From the NCBI GenBank assembly GCA_037355855.1, contig CM074760.1:5138501-5202500 (forward strand): a stretch of 64,000 nt of DNA, in the 5' to 3' direction. This document shows positions 21,027 through 30,086 of this stretch, one piece after another. The stretch is from Pseudo-nitzschia pungens. Its lineage: Eukaryota; Bacillariophyta; Bacillariophyceae; Bacillariales; Bacillariaceae. The stretch's first letter is position 1. The number at the start of each line of letters is the position of its first letter. Both the position numbers and the translations under genes were made by a program. The notes under the pieces are model-generated. The model had not been told where the DNA came from. It did not search any database and saw only the letters and a list, made by a program, of their open reading frames with translations.

Positions 21027-21605
21027 ATGGCTCCTACAACACGTTTGAAAGCACGACAAAATCGCCCTCACTTTGATAGCATCAAGTCAGCGCCCTTCAA
21101 ACGAGAAGACAACGAGCTCGTGATCACTGTGATTGGTAAACCACAATCCATTAAATGTACTGGTGGACGAGGTGGGAAAAACTACAGATACAACACCCAG
21201 AAGAAACTCCAAGAAGAATTCGTTGCTGCAATTTCCAAAGCACAAGCGCTTCATGGTTATTCTCCTAAATCGTTTGGGATGAGCAATATCAAAGTGAAAG
21301 CTGAGTTTATTTTCCCACAAAGGAACGGCAACATCCAGAATGACGTTGACAATTTGGCAAAGTTCCTACTGGATTGCTTGCAGTTGAAAAACAGTAATGG
21401 GAGTTCCGTTTGTCAAAATGATCGACAGGTTGTAAATCTCTGCGTCTTGAAAAAATATGGAATCAACTGCGGCGAAGGACTTACATTGTTTCGCATTAAA
21501 AAGACTACTGAGCAACCCCCAATGAATTATCGTGCACTCTGGTCTGAGAACAATGCAGAGACCAACACAATTGAAAATGAAGTGATCGACTTGACAATGG
21601 ATTAA
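21027..21605 (+). CDS. RusA-like Holliday-junction resolvase (192 aa)
   Basis: RusA enzymes are small homodimeric nucleases that cut four-way DNA junctions symmetrically. The signature is clear: an N-terminal strand VITVIGKPQS, then QNDVDNLAKFLLDCL at residues 105-117, and QNDRQVV at 130-136. The four residues essential in E. coli RusA (D70, D72, K76, D91) correspond to D106, D108, K112 and D132. A short basic N-terminus precedes the domain. The C-terminus ends NEVIDLTMD, which matches the SUMO-interacting motif type VIDLT. The ATG follows the leader repeats and has the context CAACAATGG. RusA is usual in bacteria and phages; a eukaryotic copy next to a recombinase suggests that it belongs to a mobile element. 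The family call is strong; the role is inferred. Confidence 0.8.
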   Translation: MAPTTRLKARQNRPHFDSIKSAPFKREDNELVITVIGKPQSIKCTGGRGGKNYRYNTQKKLQEEFVAAISKAQALHGYSPKSFGMSNIKVKAEFIFPQRNGNIQNDVDNLAKFLLDCLQLKNSNGSSVCQNDRQVVNLCVLKKYGINCGEGLTLFRIKKTTEQPPMNYRALWSENNAETNTIENEVIDLTMD

Positions 21606-21650
21606 TGAATAATGAAATTAATTGTTTTTTGTGTAATTTAGTATGTTCCT

Positions 21651-23234
21651 CTATTTTTGTCCTCCAAATGTTAGAAACTGGGACATTCCGTAGAGTCGTT
21701 GAATAGGGGACTGTGGTGGTGCTTCTACAACTGGTGGACTTGGTTGCTGTTGTGGTGGTGTTACAGCTTGTTGAGCAGGTGGTGGTGGTGGTGGAGCAGC
21801 TGACAATGTTGGTATCAAAGGAATCGCTAAGTTGCGAGGATCCATACGAAGACAGTCAACCATTCTTTTGTCCTTCCACGATTTTGCACCACATTTTTTC
21901 TTCTTATAGTCAAGAGCTCTTTTTCCAAATCCAAGTACAAATGGTTTTGGTTGCTGACTTGGATTCTTCTTGTGCTTCTTTTTCTTTTGTACAGCATAAA
22001 CATTGGCATCTTGAACGTGTCTCCCTTCAATTTGGTACATGAAGTCCATGGCTTGTTTTTCAACTGTTTTGGCAAGTGTTTTAATATCAGTTTGCATTGG
22101 CAATACAGATCTCATTTGGTTCAATTGCTCAGGAAAGCAAGCAAGAAAAACAACCTCCATTGCACAGTTGTAGATTGACTTGTCTGTGCGTTTAAGGAAA
22201 TGGAGGTCTAATGTTCCATAAAGAAAAGTACCATCAGCTTTCACATGGTTCTTCATTGGATTGGAGCGCAACTCATGTAGAAGCTTAATGCAATCAGCAA
22301 TGGACACACGCTTGGTCCCTTGCCTTGCAATTGGATTGTCACTTGTAAGATCTACAATTGTCAACGGAGGTTGAGCAGTTGTTGTCTCAGTTACCCGGCG
22401 TTCGCAATTGGTCTGTGTTTCATCCTCAGTACTACCACCACCACCATCATTATCTAGGCATAAATGATTCCTTTTTCTTGGTGGCGTTGCAACCATTGTG
22501 GCAAGTCTCTCTCTGAGCTCCTTGTTCTCTTCTTGAAGTCTGTCAAACCTTGCCATCATACTATCAAGCTTGGAGTGAACCTCAGCATTGCTCTTCAATG
22601 CCTGTCGATGTTCATGTTTCATCACTGCCAAACTGCTGTTCATGTGATTCACACTTTCAATAAGCTGAGCAGCATGAGCTGATTCCATCACTTGAGGTTT
22701 AGAGTTATTCAAAATGAATTGCTCATAGAGGGTCATTGACCATTTCCGAAGCAAGGAGAGACATAGCTCATTGTTGCGTCTGAAAATGTTCTGCAACTTG
22801 TGGATGACAGGATCACCATCCCCTAAGCGTTTGACCATGTGATTGTACTGCATGATTACGGTGGCTGTCATAATTTCCAACACTCGGAAGAGCCTTCCCT
22901 TTTCCTGAAAGTCTGGAAGGTTGCTTGGTAAGAACTCAGTTACAATTCTCAAAATGGTTGCCTTCTCAGGTTTGTCGTCATCAGCAATCCAATCGAAACT
23001 TGGTGGGACTGGAATTTGATCACAATCATTGTATTCATTCAAAGCCATTGCTGCAGGCAAAGATAATCCAACCCCCACATTTGTAACATATGTATCAAAT
23101 TGATTGGCACTCATCTTATGACCAGATCTTGCATTTGCATTTTCACGTTTGAGTTGTTTATGAAAGGTCAGCTGTGTCACCCCAGCTCTCCTCCACATTT
23201 TGCTGGTGTAAGTAGCCTTCATCTGCTTTGGCAT
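21651..23234 (-). CDS. Tyrosine recombinase, C-terminal catalytic half with coiled coil (527 aa frame)
   Basis: The first 50 residues look like the second half of a Crypton-type tyrosine recombinase. YTSKMWRRAGVT stands where the HxxR box is expected, with Lys in place of His and Arg15/Arg16. ARSGHKMSANQFDTYV follows, giving His39 and the candidate nucleophile Tyr49. Residues 200-247 form a heptad-rich coiled coil (FDRLQEENKELRERL). Residues 291-298 read LTIVDLTS, a second SUMO-interacting-type motif. The C-terminal third is basic (QKKKKHKKNPSQQPK) and then Pro/Gln-rich. Its ATG lies inside the end of the preceding frame, with a 16-base overlap. Either a ribosomal frameshift or reinitiation joins the two halves, or the gene is broken. 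Confidence 0.6.
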   Translation of the reverse strand: MPKQMKATYTSKMWRRAGVTQLTFHKQLKRENANARSGHKMSANQFDTYVTNVGVGLSLPAAMALNEYNDCDQIPVPPSFDWIADDDKPEKATILRIVTEFLPSNLPDFQEKGRLFRVLEIMTATVIMQYNHMVKRLGDGDPVIHKLQNIFRRNNELCLSLLRKWSMTLYEQFILNNSKPQVMESAHAAQLIESVNHMNSSLAVMKHEHRQALKSNAEVHSKLDSMMARFDRLQEENKELRERLATMVATPPRKRNHLCLDNDGGGGSTEDETQTNCERRVTETTTAQPPLTIVDLTSDNPIARQGTKRVSIADCIKLLHELRSNPMKNHVKADGTFLYGTLDLHFLKRTDKSIYNCAMEVVFLACFPEQLNQMRSVLPMQTDIKTLAKTVEKQAMDFMYQIEGRHVQDANVYAVQKKKKHKKNPSQQPKPFVLGFGKRALDYKKKKCGAKSWKDKRMVDCLRMDPRNLAIPLIPTLSAAPPPPPPAQQAVTPPQQQPSPPVVEAPPQSPIQRLYGMSQFLTFGGQK

Positions 23235-24550
23235 GTCAACTGCTTCCTTGCTTCCCTACCAAGCATTTTTGCAACAGTGGAATCTTCAACTCGATGCAAA
23301 CTAGGCCACACAAAATCATGGTTTGCATCAGGAGGTCTGTTCAATATGCTGTCATCAACAGCAAAGGCACAAGCCATTGCATTGTACCAGTCAACTTGAA
23401 ATTTTGACGGATCTGCAAAGTTGACCATGGGCATTGCATAGAAATTCCCAGTCTTTAACTCACACCATCCTGTATCTGTAACCTGAAATCTTGGATCAAA
23501 AACAAAGAAAGAGAATCTGTTCCACTTAACTTCCCCCCCTCTACTCACAGCAAAGGCACTTGTCAACAACTGTGCGCGTAGTTCATAGTTTCGCATCAAA
23601 CTGTCATTAATATGAAACAGATCAGCTTTGTCCACATAATGCATCTCTCCAATTTGATAGCGTGTTAGTTTTGGTTGGTTTATTATGTACAAAGAAGCGC
23701 ACTTGGGATCAAATTCTTCCTCCACCCCTTTAATTCTTTCATGGGTATATCCTCTTCGTAGATTGTTCCTGACGTTAATCCACCATTGCTGACCATCTTT
23801 GAGCCCAAGAAGTTTGGGATGGTGTGGAAAGCAGCTTTGAAGAATTTGGAAAAGGGGCTCAAAATATTTAATCAAAGTATTGTAACCCAATGTATCAGGC
23901 TTTTCTTTTACCCAACCATCTTGCTTCCACCAACCCTTAGGAATGGGATTTGCTGTCAATCTACGACAATGATCTGTAATAATGTATACAACATTATCGT
24001 TGACAACATCATCAAACGTCAAATCTTCAAAGTTCTTCAGATGTGCATCTCCTGTGTGTTCTTTTAATTGATTGTACAGTTTAATTGCAATTGCATCGTG
24101 GCTTTGTTTATTTAGGATGTCTCTGCTGCAGAGCGTTTGAACTGTTCCCTTGGCGTTGGCGTTGGCGTTGGCGTTGGCGTTGCTGGCATTGGTGTTCATT
24201 CTTGTTGTTGTGTTGGGGATGCTGATACGTTTTGCTGAAGCGCTGTACGTAACTCCGCAGTTAACATATGGGTTCCTTGGATGCGGTCGTCGCTCGTTGT
24301 TCTTGGTCGTAAAATGCTGCTGTTTATCATTGTTTTTTTCAATGGTTCCTTCCACGTTGACGTTGACGTCGACGCTGTCATTTTGTTCGATGTTGATGTG
24401 TCGGCTGTCAGTGTTCTTTTCAACGTTCTTGCTGCTGACATTGTTACTGGTGTTTTGTTCCACGTTGTTGTTGTTGGTGGTGTTGTTGTTTTTTCCCCCA
24501 ACTTCATTCCCATCTGGGCTGGACTTGCGTTGAAAGAAATTTGATATCAT
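23219..24550 (-). CDS. Tyrosine recombinase, N-terminal half with PIP-like start (443 aa frame)
   Basis: The protein begins MISNFFQRK, which resembles the hydrophobic-x-x-FF core of a PCNA-interacting peptide. An Asn-rich linker to about residue 135 includes an ANANANA tract from a GGCGTT-type hexanucleotide repeat. A helical region follows. The first recombinase box is LLTSAFAVSRGGEVKWNRF (about 329-346) with the candidate catalytic Arg337. CELKTGNF (363-370) supplies the beta-hairpin lysine (Lys366). The frame ends just after the point where a normal recombinase would continue to its HxxR box, and those boxes are in the next frame. The ATG at 24550 is the first in the frame. Family assignment rests on the order and spacing of the boxes. 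Confidence 0.6.
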   Translation of the reverse strand: MISNFFQRKSSPDGNEVGGKNNNTTNNNNVEQNTSNNVSSKNVEKNTDSRHINIEQNDSVDVNVNVEGTIEKNNDKQQHFTTKNNERRPHPRNPYVNCGVTYSASAKRISIPNTTTRMNTNASNANANANANAKGTVQTLCSRDILNKQSHDAIAIKLYNQLKEHTGDAHLKNFEDLTFDDVVNDNVVYIITDHCRRLTANPIPKGWWKQDGWVKEKPDTLGYNTLIKYFEPLFQILQSCFPHHPKLLGLKDGQQWWINVRNNLRRGYTHERIKGVEEEFDPKCASLYIINQPKLTRYQIGEMHYVDKADLFHINDSLMRNYELRAQLLTSAFAVSRGGEVKWNRFSFFVFDPRFQVTDTGWCELKTGNFYAMPMVNFADPSKFQVDWYNAMACAFAVDDSILNRPPDANHDFVWPSLHRVEDSTVAKMLGREARKQLTCQSR

Positions 24551-24927
24551 TGAGGAGAAGAGAACGAGCGTGACGTCGTATCGGGGAGCGGCGTTGATGT
24601 TGTTGTCTTTTGTAATTGTACGTGTTGTTCGTCGTGTTTTCGTGTTATTGTCACTGCAGCAGCTGGAGATAGGTGCAAACTGATATTATGTGTTCACAAA
24701 ATTAATGTATGATTCACAATGATGCAATCGTTTGAATTGCACAGGTGTTGCGACAGTCTTCGTGTCTTGTGTTTTAATGCATATCTTCGAACTTGTGTTT
24801 TTCACACTTACGTTCTGTGTTTTGCTGCTTCCGACTTCTTGGAGGGAGTGGGAACCGCCCTGTGATCGGGTGGAATGACAGACGGTGTGATTTACGTTTT
24901 CACAAATGTTATTTTGTGAGAACGGTA

Positions 24928-25574
24928 CCCGGAAAAAATTATAATGAAGCACGTTTACTATAATGGATCCAGTTCAGTGACAGCATCTTTGCTTTTTGGA
25001 ATATCTCCTTGCATACACCACCTCTGTTCAAAGTAAAGACATCATCTGTTAGCTAACACTCTACTCTACAATGCTCTATATTTACTTTTAAACAATCTTG
25101 CTTATTCTTCCCTTAGTAAGCTCTCAAATACAGAAATTGGGTCAAAAATTATCTGTTTTCGAGTGACAGCATCGAGCCGGCATAGTTTTTCGGCTTGCGC
25201 GCATAGCAAAAAACAGAACTTATTTTTTTCGAATTCGTTTTTTTTTGGTTCAACATGCTGTCACTTGATCGTAGAAAATGTACATGCTGTCACTCGATCG
25301 TATGGTCCGGTGTAGAAAATGTACCAGTGTCTACATTTACCATGATGGATCAATTTTTGGCAATTTTTTGAAAAAACCACTAACTACAGGGGGCCAAAGC
25401 TATGGATGTAAGTCACCGATTTCAACTGGAGTTGTTGCAAACAGTCGGTTTATAGTGTTTACGAATAGGTTGTAACTTTCGTTGAGGAGGTTTCCGTTAC
25501 TGGGAGGAGGTATTTGGTCAGATAGTGAGGCAACAATCTGTCACTCCGACTGGATTCATTATAATTTTTTCCGG
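24928..25574. mobile_element. MITE-like element with terminal inverted repeats (about 0.65 kb)
   Basis: The ends CCGGAAAAAATTATAATGAA and its exact reverse complement lie at 24929-24948 and 25555-25574, flanked on both sides by GTAC. Weaker similarity continues inward, with TCCAGT followed by GTGACAG at both ends. The motif GTGACAGCAT or its complement recurs at about 24976, 25163, 25256 and 25284. No transposase is encoded, so it would be non-autonomous. The GTAC could be a target duplication or part of a longer palindromic end. Confidence 0.65.
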
Positions 25575-25578
25575 GTAC

Positions 25579-26083
25579 GTACCTTTTTAGGCGGTAAGGT
25601 TCCTGGTCCAGTTGTCGTGTCGCATATCGAACGACGGATGGACAGTCCTACTACGTACGCTATTCCAACCAAACGAGACCCACCGAAACAAACGAAAGTC
25701 GAAGTCGAAGCTTTGTTATTTTTTGGAAAAAAATAATAGAAAAAATACTTGTTGTAAGCAACTCGGTTGAATCAACCCGATTTTGTTCTTTGGTCTCGGA
25801 CAGAGCACATCGGTAATACCGGTAAATCTTAACTACACAAAGCATTTTTCGTACATGCCGAAGAAATGCTCATTCGATAGCTGCTCACTTTGTACTTTGT
25901 GTGGCAGGTCAAGACCGTCTTCCTTCCTATCGTCCCTGATTCATATCTAGAAAAGCATTTTAGGAAGTGCACCCAGTCTTCTTCACACTCGCACGTAGCA
26001 GTCAACCGAAAGCAGACAAAAGAGAAATCTAACAAATCCAAATCTAAATCCATTGCAAACAAACAACGACAGGCAGTAGTAGC
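25579..26083. other. Intergenic region upstream of the AATF/BFR2-like gene
   Basis: No coding region is convincing; several frames are open on both strands but have no family signature. The final 100 bases before the ATG are A-rich (AACAAACAACGACAGGC), as often seen in leaders. No TATA box stands out. Confidence 0.4.
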
Positions 26084-27046
26084 ATGGGGAGAAAAAGAGA
26101 TTTGTCGATTTTCGATGCCATCGAAGAGCTGGACACCCAGGACCGCAAGGCGGAACGGAAGCGACGGAAGGAGACGACCGCGGAAAAGAAACGGGCAGAA
26201 GAAGTGCAGAGCCAATCGAAAATATACAACCACTTGCTGGAGTCGCGCATCCTTCTCCAGCGAGCGATTAACAAGGTGAACGATGGCTCCTCCGGTAGCG
26301 ACAACGACTCCTCCTCGTTCCGTGATGGCTGCAATGCGCTCATACAAAAGCTCCTGGAGACACGAAACCAGCTGTCGGGAATTTCGGCTCTGCCAGAATC
26401 AGATGACGACGACGACGACGACGACGAAAAAGAGTACGACTGCCGAGACCTTCTTCGTCCTTCCGCGTCGGCCAGTGCCGACCTCCATGATGCGCTGCAA
26501 ACGGAATACGAGAAACACCGGGAGGAATGGAAGAAAATTCTCAATCGAAAACACAAAAACCTGAGACTTCACTCTGGCGTGACGGCAAAGTCCCAATTCC
26601 GGATCATGGATTCCACCTTTTGGGAACAGGTGGAAGCGACCGTAGAATACGAGGAACTCCGCAACAACAATAACGACAACAACGAGGAACAGTTCTCCGC
26701 GCCATCCGGTTCGGTAGCGTTGTTCGACGATTCCAAGGTGTACCAACAACTCTTGAAAGACTTTGTGGCCAATTCCACTAGTGAGAACGCCGCACGATCG
26801 GGAGAGGCTTCGTCAAATGCGCTGCGATCTTCGACCAACTACAACAACAGCAGCGACAGCAACAACAGCAAAAAGAAGAAGAACGTCGACCGGAAAGCGA
26901 GCAAGGGACGTAAAATCCGTTACAAAGAAATCCCCAAACTGGTCAACTTTACCTTTCCTCTTTCCCGTCCGAATACATCCAACCTGGACACGGACGAATA
27001 CTTTCAGAGCTTGTTTGGGGGTGCGGGTGTTTCTGGAAGGCAGTGA
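26084..27046 (+). CDS. BFR2: AATF/BFR2-like ribosome biogenesis protein (320 aa)
   Basis: AATF/Che-1 in animals and Bfr2 in yeast act in the nucleolus in early processing of the small ribosomal subunit. Two family segments are visible. YNHLLESRILLQRAINKVN at about residues 48-66 matches the leucine-rich AATF domain start, and DRKASKGRKIRYKEIPKLVN near residues 268-287 is the TRAUB domain, which is very conserved. The segment DSKVYQQLLKDFV matches the sequence that usually precedes TRAUB. An acidic run of eight Asp follows residue 105, and Asn/Ser-rich linkers are inserted. At 320 residues it is shorter than yeast or human homologues (about 530-560), mostly in the N-terminal acidic region. The ATG at 26084 begins MGRKRDLS. 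No intron is needed. Confidence 0.75.
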   Translation: MGRKRDLSIFDAIEELDTQDRKAERKRRKETTAEKKRAEEVQSQSKIYNHLLESRILLQRAINKVNDGSSGSDNDSSSFRDGCNALIQKLLETRNQLSGISALPESDDDDDDDDEKEYDCRDLLRPSASASADLHDALQTEYEKHREEWKKILNRKHKNLRLHSGVTAKSQFRIMDSTFWEQVEATVEYEELRNNNNDNNEEQFSAPSGSVALFDDSKVYQQLLKDFVANSTSENAARSGEASSNALRSSTNYNNSSDSNNSKKKKNVDRKASKGRKIRYKEIPKLVNFTFPLSRPNTSNLDTDEYFQSLFGGAGVSGRQ

Positions 27047-28300
27047 AGCAACGAGGAACGGAACAGTCGGGTTTGGAAACGACCGACGAGCGGCGCGCTG
27101 ATCTTTTTTGAGATAAAAAAATCTGGTGCGTCCCACGGCAGAAAAATCTCTACAAATTACTGGATAAATCAGAGTGATCAAAGTATATAGGTACCATAAT
27201 ATTCTTGTTCATATAATAGCAAAGGAGGAAAGAACCTTTCAGACATTTGGTGGATTTTCTATCGGTGTTGATGGTAGTAGGTCTTTCAGACCCGTGTTCT
27301 TCATTCTTTGCCCCACTGAGACCGAACTATATTCCACTGCTGGACTATTGTTTTGTCGTCTCCGAATTTGCCGGTAAGATCCCGTAGCAAGGGGAGGACT
27401 CATCGTGTCGTCCTCGTCGAGATCGGAGAAGCCGTCGTCTCCGAATTCGTTGGTATCCCTCATCGCCGGGGAAACCTCCATCGACCTGGGCCACAACGAG
27501 CAATTGAAACAATAACACCTCCTTCCCCCCGAACATATTTACGCCCAGCATTCATTGCAATTGCCGGAACAATCCAGAAGCAATGAATGCTTGTCCCGAC
27601 GTTGCTCATAGTCACTGGTTTGATTGCTACCAGCAATCTAGCGTGGCTTCGTGTGCGTTGGCTACCAGCAATCTAGCGTGGCTTTGTGTTCGTTGGCACT
27701 GCTTACTGGCGCTAGCAGCGGTTTGATTGCTTCCAGCAATCTAGCTGTCTGCTTGACACGCTGTTCTTTGTTCTTTTGTTGATTGTCACTCCCTACTGGC
27801 TCTTCAGTACTGGTTCCATGGTACTAACATGGCAAGCCCATGTAATAGCAATCCAGTGTGCGTTCGTAACGCGCTGCTCATGCTTTACATAGCTTCCTTC
27901 TTAGCGCTGTCGCTCTTCGTCATTGCATCATGCCTGCGCCAGTTGACATCCCAGTACGAGTCTAGTTGGGTGACAAACAAAATGCAACAAAGACAATGTC
28001 CAGACTGATATAACTTGAAAAAGGAACTAACTATTTCTTCAATCTAGAAAAAGGGATTGGTCAATCACATTGTCTGTAATGACAGAATGTTCTTGGTAAA
28101 ACCTAAATCAATAAAAGGCAAGCGCAAGTCGGAACCACACATTGATCACATAATAGTAGTTCCACACGGTTCTCATTTCTTACCTTGCTATTGCCTTGCA
28201 TTTCTCTGGATTTAAGACACAAACGTTTCTGAAGGACTTTCTGTTGTATCCCAATATGGCAAGTCGGGATCTTTGTTCATAGAAAAGCCATTTTGATTAT
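27047..28300. other. Intergenic region between the AATF/BFR2-like gene and a broken minus-strand gene
   Basis: A minus-strand open frame at 27239-27496 contains an acidic FGDDGFSDLDEDD segment and could be a gene remnant, but nothing identifies it. Repeats with the palindrome GATTGCTACCAGCAATC lie at 27618-27750. The rest is A/T-rich and shows nothing recognisable. Confidence 0.4.
27618..27750. repeat. 35-bp direct repeats built on a small palindrome
   Basis: GCTACCAGCAATCTAGCGTG begins at 27626 and again at 27661, period 35. A third, diverged copy (GATTGCTTCCAGCAATCTAG) lies at 27724. Each carries the 7-bp stem GATTGCT / AGCAATC with a 3-base loop. Confidence 0.75.
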
Positions 28301-29300
28301 CTATATCAAACAGGCGCCTCCCCTTGATGTATACATTTTTTTCCCAAGTTTCAGATGACCTGTTGATTCACATCCCAATACCTCCATCACTGTCCTCAGA
28401 TAAATAGGAAATCCCAGTTCTTTTGAAGTCGTTTTTATCACTTCATCTAGCTCATATTCTGGTATAGGCTGATGCTGTCCTGTCCTACTGTGGTCAGAAA
28501 CAGAGTCACATTCCGTTGCATTCAAGAAGTGATTGTCAGAAGCAGTTCCTTTCACTGGAACATTGAGTTGAAGTAAGTGTAACCCACCCTCCAGTAGTGC
28601 AAGACCAATCATGAAAGTGAGCCACTGTGACAGAAAAAATCTTCCATAATCAAAGAGGTTGTCACCCGATGCAGCCTGGATTGTTCCAATTACAGTAGTC
28701 ATCTTTCCATTGATGACACAAACTGGTATATCATCAGCAAAAGCAACTCCCCTGCTGTTCAAAGCATTCATCCAACAGATCAGGTCATACCATACATACC
28801 CAATTCTGCAAAGCTTTTGATTGACTTTGTGTTTGTTGAATTCATCATCAAAGCACCGAAAGGCCTCCCACTTGGGGTTAAATGAACACCACTGAAGAAA
28901 CCTTGCTTTGATTTGACCCTGCCAGGCGTTTTCACCAAGCAACCGCGCACACAATTTCTCAAAAGCATACCAGGGATGGGGATCAGTTCTGAAATGAAAA
29001 CCAGCATCTCTCAAATTCAACATGATTTCATCAGTGACAGAGCAGGACACACCATAGTAACAAGATTGACAAGAAGAGCTTGATATTCTAACCAATTTTG
29101 GCTCACATGTGGGAAATACTTTGCAACTGTCAAGGACAAGTCACAGAGACGTACAGATAGCCCCAGGTTTGAAATTTGATAATCATGACCCTCCTCTGGA
29201 TACAATTGTCTGATTGAATAAGTAACTGCATCAAGGAAAATCTTTGGATCAAGCAAATGACTTCATCCAGTTTTTTCCTTGACAGCCGAAGATGACAGCA
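28301..29300 (-). pseudogene. Unrecognised gene, broken over at least two frames
   Basis: The minus strand carries a long open frame from about 29130 to 28301 without any ATG near its start; it includes DAGFHFRTDPHPWYAFEKL and WQGQIKARFLQWCSFNP. Upstream, another frame (29256-29017) reads RLCDLSLTVAKYFPHVSQNW, which looks equally protein-like and would connect to the first through a frameshift between about 29100 and 29040. The composition (Trp, Cys and Phe well represented, no low complexity) argues for real former coding sequence. I recognise no family; a decayed transposon or host gene are both possible. It could also be an intron-containing gene. Confidence 0.4.
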
Positions 29301-30086
29301 TATCTGGATAGAGGTGCAGATCTTTCCTTGGATGATGTGATCAAGGTGTGGATTTGGTCGATGTGATAGAGGTGAAGATGGTTCTGTCCTTGACAAGATA
29401 GAGGTGCAAAAAAAGCTGTTAGTGTTTGGTCTGTTGCGGTAAGTTAGTGTGTGTGAGGTTACCCAAAAAAGTAAACAAACTAATTACCGTGCAGAACCGA
29501 TTTTGGGTTGAATCCCGCCCAGTGGATTACGAGCACGTACGGTTCTCTTCGGATGACCTACGAGTAAAGATTTTAAAATCAGCGGTACCCGTACAGCAGA
29601 GGAACGTCCCAATCCGAATGTGTCTCAAAACAATTCGGCCTTCTCTCATTTTTCGATGATCCTCTATCGACGGACAAGCCAAGGAAGGAAACATCCGAAG
29701 ACTATCAGTACTATATTCCAACTTCGGTCGAATGTACCCTGGAAAAATCCGAAACACCCATGAATGTCAAAAACCATGATCGGAGATTCAATTGGTTCCG
29801 AGATACACTGACTCTTGCGCGTTGAGAAAGTGAAACTCGAAGGCACGTATACCTGAAGATGGTCGAAATTGAATGGAACATGTGGAAGAAAAGTTGGGCT
29901 TGTCCGATGTTCCGAAACGATGCCGATCCATACTTCCGTCCTCTTTGGAAGTGAATGACTTAGAAACTTAGATCGCGAGATTCCTGCTGATATTATCGAA
30001 CATCGTCCGATATGTCATCAATCAATGACGCCGATTTCTCTTTTCATAAATTTGTTTTCAATTTCTATGCAAAATTCAACGTTTGA
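29301..30086. other. Intergenic region before the PT-repeat gene
   Basis: Only short frames without signatures are present. A first exon with signal peptide for the PT-repeat gene is expected here or just downstream, but I could not place one with confidence. Confidence 0.35.

Larger units (their letters stand above)
21027..24550. mobile_element. Candidate mobile module: RusA-like resolvase facing a split tyrosine recombinase
   Basis: The RusA-like gene (+) and the recombinase frames (-) converge with only 45 bases between their stop codons. Palindromes that contain TTTTCACAA and TTGTGAGAA lie on both sides (20170-20192 and 24901-24922), in inverted relation, and may mark the ends. The true borders are not established. 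The unit lies between LINE copy 3 and a TIR element, so it sits in repeat-rich DNA and not among host genes. Confidence 0.45.

Noticed and set aside
27239..27496. Minus-strand 85-codon frame with FGDDGFSDLDEDD as a gene
   Set aside because: The overlapping frames on both strands are open too, and nothing identifies it; it could be a relic but is not supported enough.
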